DNA of 64,000 nucleotides from Streptomyces ambofaciens ATCC 23877 (GTDB taxonomy: Bacteria > Actinomycetota > Actinomycetes > Streptomycetales > Streptomycetaceae): assembly GCF_001267885.1 (NCBI RefSeq), contig NZ_CP012382.1:1054001-1118000 (forward strand), in the 5' to 3' direction. The notes below the pieces were generated by a model. That model was not told the DNA's origin, made no database searches, and saw only the letters and a program-made list of their open reading frames with translations. The position numbers and the translations under genes are program-made. Below are positions 56,450 to 64,000 of this stretch, one piece after another; position 1 is the stretch's first letter; each line of letters opens with the position of its first letter.

Positions 56450-57499
56450 ATGGACGGGGCTTCCGCAGCCAAGCCGAACAAGCGTGTGACCATCACCGAC
56501 GTCGCCCGGCACGCGGGCGTGTCCACGGCCGCCGTCTCCAAGGTGATGCGCAACGCCTACGGCGTGAGCGAGGCCATGCGGGAGAAGGTCCAGGCGGCCA
56601 TCGCCGACCTGGACTACCGTCCGCACGCGGCGGCACGCGGGATGCGCGGCCGGACGTACACCATCGGCGTGCTGCTGGACAACGTCCGCAACGCGTTCTT
56701 CGCCGACATCCTCGACGGCATCCGGGACGAGCTCCGCCACACCGACTACACGGTGCTGATCGGTGCGGCCGGCTTCGACCCGGAGGAACAGGCCAGGACC
56801 ATCCGCTCCCTGGTCGACCGGCAGATGGACGGGCTGATCCTCATCGCCCCGGGAACGCCCCGCGCGGAGGTGCTGGCCACGGCCGCGTCGACGCCGACCG
56901 TGGTCATCGGGCACCACGACGCCTCCGACGCCTACGACTCGGTCGTCGACGCCGACGACCTCGGCGCCGGCCTGGTGGTGGACCACCTGGTCTCGCTCGG
57001 CCACCGCGACATCGCCCTGGTCTCGGCGCCGGGTACGCGGGCCAACAAGTGGAGGCGCACGCCGGAGGCCGTGCTGAGCGAGGGCTATCTGCACGCGATG
57101 GAGCGGCACGGACTCGCCCGGTTCGCGAGGGTCCAGCACACCGCCTACTCCGACGACGGCGGCTTCAAGGCGGGCATGACCCTGCTGACGGCCGACCGGC
57201 CGCCGACCGCCGTGATGACCGGTGCGGACGTCGCGGCACTGGGCGTCTACCGCGCCGCGCACGAACTCGGCCTGCGCATCCCCCGGGACCTGTCGCTCGC
57301 CGGCTACAACAACACCGCGCTCGCCGCCCTGGCGCCCGTGCAGCTGACCAGCGTGGACCAGGCGGGGCACACCATGGGGTCCGCCGCCGCCCGGATGCTC
57401 GTCGAGCGCGTCGAACGCCGAAGGGACAGACCCATGCAGACCACGATGACCCCCCGTCTGGTGGTGCGCTCCACCACCGGCGCGCCGCACGGGGGCTAG
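56450..57499 (+). CDS. LacI-family transcriptional regulator
   Basis: A 349-aa repressor-type protein. The helix-turn-helix and hinge (VTITDVARHAGVSTAAVSKV) are at residues about 13-60, followed by the periplasmic-binding-protein-like sensor (TYTIGVLLDNVRNAFFADIL; GYNNTALAALAPVQLTSVDQ). It is divergent from the ABC/GH78 operon and is probably its substrate-responsive regulator. The start is ATG at 56450. The next LacI gene begins 4 nt after its stop. Confidence 0.93.
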   Translation: MDGASAAKPNKRVTITDVARHAGVSTAAVSKVMRNAYGVSEAMREKVQAAIADLDYRPHAAARGMRGRTYTIGVLLDNVRNAFFADILDGIRDELRHTDYTVLIGAAGFDPEEQARTIRSLVDRQMDGLILIAPGTPRAEVLATAASTPTVVIGHHDASDAYDSVVDADDLGAGLVVDHLVSLGHRDIALVSAPGTRANKWRRTPEAVLSEGYLHAMERHGLARFARVQHTAYSDDGGFKAGMTLLTADRPPTAVMTGADVAALGVYRAAHELGLRIPRDLSLAGYNNTALAALAPVQLTSVDQAGHTMGSAAARMLVERVERRRDRPMQTTMTPRLVVRSTTGAPHGG

Positions 57500-57502
57500 G
57501 CC

Positions 57503-58612
57503 GTGGACCGGCGGCCGGCCGGCGCGCCCACGGCACACCGCGAACGCGGTCCCGCCGGAGGAGCGGCCGTGGCCGGACCTGTGGGCCGCGCACGTTCCCG
57601 GGTCGGCATCAAGGACGTGGCACGGGAGGCCGGCGTCTCGCTCGGCACCGTCTCCAATGTCCTCAACCGGCCCGAGATCGTGTCCGAGGGGACGCGCTCG
57701 CGGGTCCTGGAAGTGATCGACTCCCTCGGTTACATCCGGGCCGAGGGCGCCCGGCAGCTGCGCGGGTGGGCCTCCCGGGTGATCGCCGTCATGGTGCTCG
57801 ACATGGCGAACCCGTTCTTCACCGCCCTGGCCTCCGGGGTGGAGCAGGCCGCCCGTGAGGCGGACCTCGGCGTCATGGTCTGCACGGGGGCCCACGATCC
57901 GACGGAGGCGGCACGCCATCTGGCGCTGATCACCTCGCACCAGGTCCGCGGCGCCGTCCTGGCCTCCGGCGACGGAGTCGGACGCACCGTCGCGGCCTTC
58001 CGCCGCAACGCGGTTCCCTTCGTCATGGCCGACCAGTACGCGCCCCAGCCCGCCGCCTGCTCCATAGGTATCGACGACGTGGCGGGCGGCCGGGCCGCCG
58101 TACGTCACCTGGTCGAGCGGGGCCACCGCTCCCTCGCCTACGTCAGCGGCCCCGACCGCCTCCAGCAGGTGCGGGACCGGCGGCGGGGCGCCCTCACCGC
58201 GATCAGCGAGTCCGGCCTGCCGTCCACCGCGCTGAGGGAACTGCCCTGCGACGCGCTCACGGTGACGGCCGGCAAGGACGCCGGACATCGCATCCTCGGC
58301 CTGCCCGTGCGGCCCACCGCCGTCTTCTGTGCCAACGACCTGCTCGCCCTCGGTGTCCTGCAAGCCCTGTACGAGGCCGGCCTCAGAGTGCCGGACGACA
58401 TCGCGGTGGTCGGATACGACGACATCGAGTTCGCCGCGTCGGCCGTGGTACCGCTCACCTCGGTACGCCGGCCGGCGTCCGCCATGGGACGCCGGGCCGG
58501 CCGACTGCTGATCGAGGACACGGCCCACGGGCTCGGCCACACGCACAGCCACGTCGTGCTCCAGCCCGAACTGGTCGTGCGCCGGTCGACGATGGCGGCT
58601 CCCGCGCGCTGA
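57503..58612 (+). CDS. Second LacI-family transcriptional regulator
   Basis: A 369-aa protein from GTG at 57503, with an unusually long N-terminal extension of about 33 residues before the helix-turn-helix (VGIKDVAREAGVSLGTVSNV). It has a standard sensor domain (VIAVMVLDMANPFFTALASG; VVGYDDIEFAASAVVPLTSV). A later internal start is possible, since no clear ribosome site precedes 57503. It is co-transcribed with the first LacI gene. The target is unknown; it may regulate rhamnose metabolism genes elsewhere. Confidence 0.9.
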   Translation: MDRRPAGAPTAHRERGPAGGAAVAGPVGRARSRVGIKDVAREAGVSLGTVSNVLNRPEIVSEGTRSRVLEVIDSLGYIRAEGARQLRGWASRVIAVMVLDMANPFFTALASGVEQAAREADLGVMVCTGAHDPTEAARHLALITSHQVRGAVLASGDGVGRTVAAFRRNAVPFVMADQYAPQPAACSIGIDDVAGGRAAVRHLVERGHRSLAYVSGPDRLQQVRDRRRGALTAISESGLPSTALRELPCDALTVTAGKDAGHRILGLPVRPTAVFCANDLLALGVLQALYEAGLRVPDDIAVVGYDDIEFAASAVVPLTSVRRPASAMGRRAGRLLIEDTAHGLGHTHSHVVLQPELVVRRSTMAAPAR

Positions 58613-58899
58613 CCGGACCCGCTCGGGGCGGCGGGGAACGGGTGGGGGACCGGCGACGGGAACGGCGGGGGAAGCGGGCACGACGGTTCTCCGGCTGGCG
58701 GTACGGGAGTTCGGCCCCGGAGCCGACGAAGGGATCCGGCCGACGGCGGACGGCGTCGGGCGGGGGCGCGCCGACGTGCCTCGTCCGAGCATGCGTCCCG
58801 TCGGGCGGTCTGCGACAGCCCTGCCGTGATGCACGTCGCGGATGGCTTCCATCCGTCCCGTGGATGACGCCCCGCCGTTCAAGGGCGACGGGCCACCGC

Positions 58900-59817
58900 T
58901 CACCCCTCGGGCTCGTCGGCCATCCGTCTGCCGACCCGGGCGGCCGTCTCGCGCAGCCAGATGTGGGCCGCGTCGTGGGTGTGCACGGGATGCCACCACA
59001 TGGCCTCCCGCAGCGGCACGGCCTCGTAGGGCGGCTCCACCACGCGTACGCCGGCCAGCGGTGCCAGGAGCCGGGCCAGGCGGGCCTGGATGAGGGCGAT
59101 GCGCCGGGTACCGGCCACCAGCAGCGGGATGATCTGGAAGCTGTCCACCGAGACCTCGACCTGCGGCTCGATCCCCAGCATGCCGAGCTGGCGCACGGCC
59201 GGGGCGTCGTAGGTGCGCTGGTAGGTGACCCAGGGCAGTCGGGCCAGGTCCTGGCGGGTGAGACGGTCGTCGACGCTCGGATGGTCGTCGGCGACGAGGA
59301 AGACCCAACGGTCCCCGTACAGGTCGGTGGCCGGGAAGTCGCTGATGACCCCGTGCGGCATCAGCAGACCGTCGGACGTGCTCAGCAGCGAGTCCGTGGC
59401 GTCCACCACGGTGGTCGGCGTCTGCGCGAACCGCAGCCGGATGCCCGGCGCCTCCTCGTGCATGACCCGGGCCAGTTCGGCACCGAAGACCGCGACGGCG
59501 TAGTCGGACGCGATCAGCTTGAACTCCCGGTGCTCTCTGGCGGGGTCGAAGTCCGCCTGGCTGGCGAAGAGGCGCTCCAGGACGTCGTACGCCGTGGAGG
59601 TGCGGTCCAGGAGGACCTGACCGAGAGCCGTCAGCTCGTAGTGGCCACCGACGCGGGCGAGCAGGTCGTCGTCGAAGTGGCGGCGCAGCCGGGACAGGGC
59701 CGCACTCATCGCGGGCTGGCTGAGACCGACGCGCCGTCCGGCACGGGTGACGTTGCGCTCCTCCAGGAGGGCGCGCAGGGCGACGACGAGATTGAGGTCC
59801 AGGCGACTGAGATTCAC
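58900..59817 (-). CDS. LysR-family transcriptional regulator
   Basis: A 305-aa regulator. The winged helix-turn-helix is at residues about 3-62 (LNLVVALRALLEERNVTRAG; LSQPAMSAALSRLRRHFDDD) and the effector-binding domain follows. The overall pattern is NodD/PcpR-like, a group often sensing aromatic compounds. It is divergent from a four-gene catabolic operon, the classic LysR arrangement, and is its probable activator. ATG start at 59815-59817. Confidence 0.93.
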   Translation of the reverse strand: MNLSRLDLNLVVALRALLEERNVTRAGRRVGLSQPAMSAALSRLRRHFDDDLLARVGGHYELTALGQVLLDRTSTAYDVLERLFASQADFDPAREHREFKLIASDYAVAVFGAELARVMHEEAPGIRLRFAQTPTTVVDATDSLLSTSDGLLMPHGVISDFPATDLYGDRWVFLVADDHPSVDDRLTRQDLARLPWVTYQRTYDAPAVRQLGMLGIEPQVEVSVDSFQIIPLLVAGTRRIALIQARLARLLAPLAGVRVVEPPYEAVPLREAMWWHPVHTHDAAHIWLRETAARVGRRMADEPEG

Positions 59818-59863
59818 AGCGTTTTCCCTAGCTGTCCGGCGGTGACCTGCGGAAATTCGTTGA

Positions 59864-59882
59864 GTGGATGACTGTCATCCAC
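59864..59882. promoter_or_regulatory. 19-bp perfect palindrome, candidate LysR binding site
   Basis: GTGGATGACtGTCATCCAC has perfect 9-bp arms around one central base. It lies 47 nt upstream of the LysR start and 63 nt upstream of the FAH gene, as expected for an autoregulatory site that activates the divergent operon. Confidence 0.65.
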
Positions 59883-59944
59883 AGAATCGATTTCCGTGAT
59901 CACGAGGGGCGGGTCCAGATTAGTGCCATCGCAATCAGGAGGAC

Positions 59945-60946
59945 ATGTCCGTGAAACCTGAAGCCGCGTCCGCCCTCTTCGCCGGACCCTTCGCCCTGGC
60001 CACCCTTTCCGCCCCCGAGGGCCACGCCTTCCCCGCTCTCGTCACCCCCGACGCCCAGGTGCTCGACCTGCGGCCCGCCCTCGGCGACGCCGGCCTGACC
60101 ATGCGCGGGCTCCTCGACGCATGGGACGCGGTGGCGCCGCGGCTGGCCGCGCTGGCCGGCGACACCGTCCCCGGGCGCAGGCCGCTGGCGGAGTTCCGCG
60201 TGCACGCGCCGGTGGAGCCGCGCCAGGTGTTCCAGTCCGGGGCCAACTACCGGCAGCACGTCATCGACCTGCATGTCGCGCACCGCGCCCCGGGCGACGA
60301 ACGGCCCGAGGCGGAGCGGCGCGAGGAGGCCGCTCAGATCATGGACCGGCGGGCGGCCGAGGACCTGCCGTACGTGTTCATCGGCCTGCCGAGCGCCGTC
60401 ACCGGGCCGTACGACGACGTGGTGCTGCCCGCGTGGGCCGAGAAGCCCGACTGGGAACTGGAGCTGGCGGCCGTGATCGGCCGACCCGCGCACCGGGTGT
60501 CCGTCGAGGAGGCCCTCGACCACGTCGCCGGGTACACGATCGCCAACGACCTGACCGACCGTGCCACCGTCTTCCGGCGGGACATGCCGCAGATCGGCAC
60601 CGACTGGCTGCGCAGCAAGAACGCGCCCGGTTTCACCCCGCTCGGCCCCTGGATCGTGCCCACCGCGTCGATCGCGGCCCCGGACGACCTGCGCCTCACG
60701 CTGCGGCTCAACGGCGAGACCATGCAGGACGAGTCCACCAAGGACATGATCTTCGACGTCGCACGGATGGTCTCCTACGCCTCGCAGACCGCCCGGCTCC
60801 TCCCCGGCGACCTGGTACTCACCGGCTCCCCCGCCGGCAACGGCATGCACTGGGGCCGGCTGCTGCGCGACGGCGACGTCATGGACGCCTCCATCACCGG
60901 GCTCGGTGCCCAGCGCACCCGCTGCGTGGCGGAGGTGGCCCGGTGA
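59945..60946 (+). CDS. Fumarylacetoacetate hydrolase-family protein
   Basis: A 333-aa FAH-family enzyme. An N-terminal domain (FALATLSAPEGHAFPALVTP) is followed by the mixed beta-roll fold with metal-binding segments (VFQSGANYRQHV; KPDWELELAAVIG; TIANDLTDRATV) and the late LPGDLVLTGSPAGNG motif. The family hydrolyses C-C bonds of 3-oxo acids or hydrates or decarboxylates ring-fission products. It is the first gene of the operon, with AGGAGG before the ATG. The exact substrate is unknown; ring-cleavage product hydrolysis fits the context. Confidence 0.92.
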   Translation: MSVKPEAASALFAGPFALATLSAPEGHAFPALVTPDAQVLDLRPALGDAGLTMRGLLDAWDAVAPRLAALAGDTVPGRRPLAEFRVHAPVEPRQVFQSGANYRQHVIDLHVAHRAPGDERPEAERREEAAQIMDRRAAEDLPYVFIGLPSAVTGPYDDVVLPAWAEKPDWELELAAVIGRPAHRVSVEEALDHVAGYTIANDLTDRATVFRRDMPQIGTDWLRSKNAPGFTPLGPWIVPTASIAAPDDLRLTLRLNGETMQDESTKDMIFDVARMVSYASQTARLLPGDLVLTGSPAGNGMHWGRLLRDGDVMDASITGLGAQRTRCVAEVAR

Positions 60947-61905
60947 CGCTCGACCGCACGGACCCCGCGGGCTCGGTCGCCCGTGCCGCGAAGGCGTACT
61001 CGAACTGGGGCCGCTGGGGCGCCGACGACGTCCTCGGCACAGTGAACTTCCTCGACGAGGCCAAGCGCCGCGAGGGCGCCGCGCTGATCCGCAAGGGCGT
61101 CAGCTTCTCCCTCTCCCAGCGGTTCGACATCAACGGCCCGCAGAAGGGCTGGCGGCGCCGTACCAACCCGGTGCACACCATGCTGGACACCGGCACCGAC
61201 GCCGCGCTCGGCAACCAGGGGCTGCCGCACGGCATCGGCGGCGCCGACGACGTCATCGCGATGCCGTTGCAGTGCTCCACGCAGTGGGACGGGCTCGGCC
61301 ACATCTTCGACCACGGCAAGGCGTGGAACGGCCGTGCCGCCGAGCAGGTCGTCACTTCCGACGGCGACCTGGTCACCGGCATCGAGCACATGGCCCCGCA
61401 CGTCGCCGGACGCGGAGTGCTCCTCGACGTCGGCCGGGTGGTGGGCGAGGACGGTGAGCTGCCGGACGGGTTCGCGATCACCGAGGAGCACCTGACCGCC
61501 ACCGCCGAAGCCCAGGACGTCCTGGTCGGCCGCGGCGACCTCGTGCTGGTACGGACGGGCCAGCTCGCCCGGGTGCGGCGCGACGGCTGGGGCGACTACG
61601 CCGGTGGGCCCGCCCCGGGGCTGTCGTTCACCGCGGCGGGCTGGCTGCACGGCAGCGAGATCGCCGCGATCGCCACCGACACCTGGGGCTTCGAGGTCCG
61701 CCCGAACGAGTTCGAGCACGCCTTCCAGCCGCTGCACCAGGTCGCCATCCCGCACATCGGGCTGCTGATCGGCGAGATGTGGGACCTGGAGGCGCTCGCC
61801 GAGGACTGCGCGGCCGACGGCGCGTACGCGTTCTGGCTCACCGCCGCGCCCCTGCCCATCACCGGTGCGGTCGGCTCGCCCGTCAACCCGATCGCCGTCA
61901 AGTAG
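60943..61905 (+). CDS. Cyclase-family (kynurenine formamidase-like) metal hydrolase
   Basis: A 320-aa protein from GTG at 60943, overlapping the upstream stop by 4 nt (GTGA). It belongs to the cyclase superfamily in its longer (about 300-330 aa) form: YSNWGRWGADDVLGTVNFLD near the start and the active-site segment QCSTQWDGLGHIFDHGKAWN in place of the shorter family's HxGTHxDxPxH. Known members hydrolyse amides or lactone-like rings. In this operon it may open a ring or hydrolyse an amide intermediate. The substrate is not determinable from sequence. Confidence 0.9.
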   Translation: MTLDRTDPAGSVARAAKAYSNWGRWGADDVLGTVNFLDEAKRREGAALIRKGVSFSLSQRFDINGPQKGWRRRTNPVHTMLDTGTDAALGNQGLPHGIGGADDVIAMPLQCSTQWDGLGHIFDHGKAWNGRAAEQVVTSDGDLVTGIEHMAPHVAGRGVLLDVGRVVGEDGELPDGFAITEEHLTATAEAQDVLVGRGDLVLVRTGQLARVRRDGWGDYAGGPAPGLSFTAAGWLHGSEIAAIATDTWGFEVRPNEFEHAFQPLHQVAIPHIGLLIGEMWDLEALAEDCAADGAYAFWLTAAPLPITGAVGSPVNPIAVK

Positions 61906-61928
61906 ACAGAGGAACAAGGGAGTTCCCC

Positions 61929-63059
61929 ATGACCCAACCCCGCACGGTCCTCGTCGTCGGCGGCGGCGCGGCCGGCAACGCCGTGACGATCCTGCTGCGC
62001 CGCGCCGGTCTCACCGTGGACCTGGTCGAGGCCAAGGACGACTGGAACGCCACCGCAGGCTCCGGCATCACCCTCCAGGGCAACGCCCTGCGCGTCCTGC
62101 GCGAACTCGGCGTCTGGGAGCAGGTGGAGGCAGCCGGCTACGGCTTCGGCTCGGTCGGCATCACCGCCCCCGACGGCACCGTCCTGCACGCCCAGGACGA
62201 CCTGCGCACCGGAGGCGACGACCTGCCCGCCACCGTCGGCATGCAACGCCCCCGCCTCCAGCGGATCCTCATCGACGCCGTGCGCGCCAGCGGCGCCACC
62301 GTCCTGCTCGGCACCACCGCGGAGATCCTCGACCAGGACCCCGACGGTGTCCTGGTCCGTCTCTCCGACGGCTCCCGCCGCCGCTACGACCTGGTGATCG
62401 CCGCCGACGGACTGGGCTCCACCACCCGCTCCGCGATCGGCATCACGGACAAGCCCGAGCCGACCGGCATGGCCATCTGGCGCGTCGAGGCCCCGCGTCC
62501 GGCCGGTGTGACCCGTACCGACCTCGCCTACGGCGGGCCCGCCTACATCGCCGGCTACTGCCCCACCAGCGAGACCACCCTCTACGCGTACGCCGTCGAG
62601 GCCAACCGCGACCGCGCCTCCATACCGCCCGCGTCCTACGCGGACGAGATGCGCCGCCTCACCCGGCACTACGGCGGGTTCTGGCCCGAGATCACCGCAC
62701 ACATCACCGACCCGGCGAAGGTCAACTACACCTGGTTCGACCGGATGCTGGTCGAGGGCTCCTGGCACCGCGGCCGGGTCGTCCTGGCCGGTGACGCCGC
62801 CCACTGCTGTCCGCCCACCCTCGCCCAGGGCGCCGCCCTCTCCCTGGAGGACGCCCGGGTGCTCGCCGAGCTGCTCACCGAGTCCGACACCTGGGACGAC
62901 GCGCTGTTCCAGGCGTACTACGAGCGGCGGATCGCCCGGGTCCGCCCGGTGGTGGAGGCGTCCGTGCAGATCGGGCGGTGGCAGCTCGACGGGGTGCGGG
63001 ACGCCGACGTGCCGGGCCTGATGGCCCGCACCATGACCATGCTCCGGGAGCTGCCGTGA
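61929..63059 (+). CDS. FAD-dependent (class A) aromatic monooxygenase
   Basis: A 376-aa flavoprotein hydroxylase of the p-hydroxybenzoate/salicylate hydroxylase type. The Rossmann FAD motif is VLVVGGGAAGNAVTILLRRA at residues about 7-26. The DG motif is LVIAADGLGSTTRS and the GD motif is RVVLAGDAAHCCPPTLAQGA. It would use NAD(P)H and oxygen to hydroxylate an aromatic acid. The ATG at 61929 has AAGGGAG upstream. Its stop overlaps the start of the next gene (GTGA). Confidence 0.92.
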   Translation: MTQPRTVLVVGGGAAGNAVTILLRRAGLTVDLVEAKDDWNATAGSGITLQGNALRVLRELGVWEQVEAAGYGFGSVGITAPDGTVLHAQDDLRTGGDDLPATVGMQRPRLQRILIDAVRASGATVLLGTTAEILDQDPDGVLVRLSDGSRRRYDLVIAADGLGSTTRSAIGITDKPEPTGMAIWRVEAPRPAGVTRTDLAYGGPAYIAGYCPTSETTLYAYAVEANRDRASIPPASYADEMRRLTRHYGGFWPEITAHITDPAKVNYTWFDRMLVEGSWHRGRVVLAGDAAHCCPPTLAQGAALSLEDARVLAELLTESDTWDDALFQAYYERRIARVRPVVEASVQIGRWQLDGVRDADVPGLMARTMTMLRELP

Positions 63060-64000
63060 CGTCCCCGGTGCCACGGGCGAGCGCCCCGCGGACGCGGGCG
63101 AGCGCCCCGACGGTGGACGTGCACGCCCACGTCCTGCTGCCCGAGATCGAGGCCCTGGTCGAGGGCCGGCCGGGTCTGACCGAGGCACGGGCGCTGGACG
63201 CCCGACGCAACGGCCCGGCCGCCCTCGCGGTCAGCGGGCCGATGGTCCGCGAGCGCTTCCCGCGGCTGACGGACACGGCCGTGCGCCTCGCGGCGATGGA
63301 CGCCCAGGGCGTGGACGTCCAACTGGTCAGCCCCTCCCCGTCCCACTACCACTACTGGGCCGACGAGCCGACCGCGGAGAAGGTGTACCGGCTCGCCCAC
63401 GAGGCGACGGCCGCCCACTGCGCCGCCGCCCCCGACCGGCTGCTCGGGCTGGGGCTCGTCCCGCTCCAGCACCCCCGACTCGCCGTCGAGGCGCTCGACC
63501 ACGCCCTCGCGCAGGGGCTGCTCGGCGTGGAGATCTCCAGCCACGCCCCCGGCCGCGAACTCTCGGACCCGGCGTACGAACCCTTCTGGTCCCGAGCCGC
63601 GGAGACCGGTGCCCTGCTTTTCCTGCACCCCTTCGGCTGCACCCTCGACGAGCGCCTGGACCAGTGGTACCTGTCCAACACCGTCGGCCAGCCCACCGAG
63701 AACGCCGTCGCGCTCTCCCACCTGATCTTCTCCGGCGTACTCGACCGGCACCCCGGCCTGAAGGTGATCGCCGCGCACGGCGGTGGCTACCTGCCCACCC
63801 ACATCGGCCGCTCCGACCACGCCTGGTCGGCCCGCCCCGACGCGGGCGCCGGCTGCGCCCACCCGCCCAGCAGCTACCTGAAGCGGCTGTACTTCGACTC
63901 CCTCGTCCACGACCCGCACGTCCTGCGGGAACTGGTGCGCGTCGCCGGGGCCGACCGGGTGCTGCTCGGCTCCGACTTCCCCTTCGACATGGGCTCCGAG
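63056..64000 (+). CDS. ACMSD-like amidohydrolase/decarboxylase (3' end beyond window)
   Basis: A 315-codon fragment of an amidohydrolase-2 family enzyme, starting at GTG 63056 with a 4-nt overlap. It has the metal motif DVHAHVLLPE, then GVDVQLVSPSPSHYHYW, LFLHPFGC, KVIAAHGGGYLP and LLGSDFPFDMG. These match 2-amino-3-carboxymuconate-6-semialdehyde decarboxylase and relatives, which decarboxylate aromatic or ring-fission acids using Zn or Mn. The 3' end and any ring-cleavage dioxygenase lie outside the window. Confidence 0.92.
   Translation, partial: MTSPVPRASAPRTRASAPTVDVHAHVLLPEIEALVEGRPGLTEARALDARRNGPAALAVSGPMVRERFPRLTDTAVRLAAMDAQGVDVQLVSPSPSHYHYWADEPTAEKVYRLAHEATAAHCAAAPDRLLGLGLVPLQHPRLAVEALDHALAQGLLGVEISSHAPGRELSDPAYEPFWSRAAETGALLFLHPFGCTLDERLDQWYLSNTVGQPTENAVALSHLIFSGVLDRHPGLKVIAAHGGGYLPTHIGRSDHAWSARPDAGAGCAHPPSSYLKRLYFDSLVHDPHVLRELVRVAGADRVLLGSDFPFDMGSE

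Noticed and set aside
58613..58899. Possible gene or hairpin between the second LacI and the LysR genes (GGATGG-CTT-CCATCC at 58840-58854)
   Set aside because: The stem is short with a 3-nt loop and no T-run, and no frame has a ribosome site. I see nothing supportable in this convergent gap.

Overview
The window is very GC-rich, with strong G/C third-position bias, GTG/TTG starts, long tightly packed operons and large ABC-sugar and LacI content. Together with a single-locus actinobacterial type VII secretion system (T7SS/ESX), this points to a Streptomyces chromosome or a close relative. No rRNA, tRNA, CRISPR array or intact insertion sequence was seen. All functional calls were made by reading the sequence; no search was run.

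Layout. (1) 1-5139: an ABC sugar permease (cut by the window edge) and its lipoprotein, divergent from a secreted GH84 beta-N-acetylglucosaminidase. A DasR-type dre palindrome lies upstream of the GH84 gene. (2) 5312-37621: the T7SS core. On the minus strand run eccD, eccB, two WXG100-size Esx proteins, a 148-aa associated protein, a 1132-aa coiled-coil rod protein, a YbaB-like protein, a 115-aa WXG-like protein and a giant 4812-aa protein. The giant combines a CpnT-like N-terminus, a 'lonely Cys' (caspase-like) domain and two OTU-like regions. eccC, with three ATPase modules, runs divergently on plus, followed by a divergent-sequence mycosin on minus and a fusion of a beta-helix with two CbxX/EccA-type AAA domains on plus. 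No eccE was seen. (3) 37702-43933: a minus-strand set made of a SorC-type regulator, a T7SS-associated SseB-like protein, a protein with an ADP-ribosyltransferase-like C-terminus and a ChW-repeat membrane protein. The first three overlap by 4 nt.

(4) 44207-49824: a VanW-family wall protein, a frameshifted solute-binding lipoprotein and a Tat-exported GH3 glycosidase. (5) 50277-58612: a rhamnoside utilisation unit with a solute-binding lipoprotein, two permeases and a cytoplasmic GH78 alpha-L-rhamnosidase, divergent from two LacI regulators. Matching operator-like 12-mers sit in front of both transcription directions. (6) 58900-64000: a LysR regulator divergent from an FAH-family hydrolase, cyclase-family hydrolase, FAD monooxygenase and ACMSD-like amidohydrolase (cut by the window edge). 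This looks like an aromatic or heteroaromatic catabolic operon with a 19-bp palindrome in its control region.

The most novel part is the T7SS block. A putative secreted giant carries two OTU-like regions, one with and one without the catalytic Cys. Its lonely-Cys module is internally duplicated, with the peptidase half missing from the second copy. The esx promoter has paired 12-bp palindromes 32 bp apart, the mycosin lacks the usual oxyanion Asn, and an ART-like protein is translationally coupled to a sugar-type regulator.
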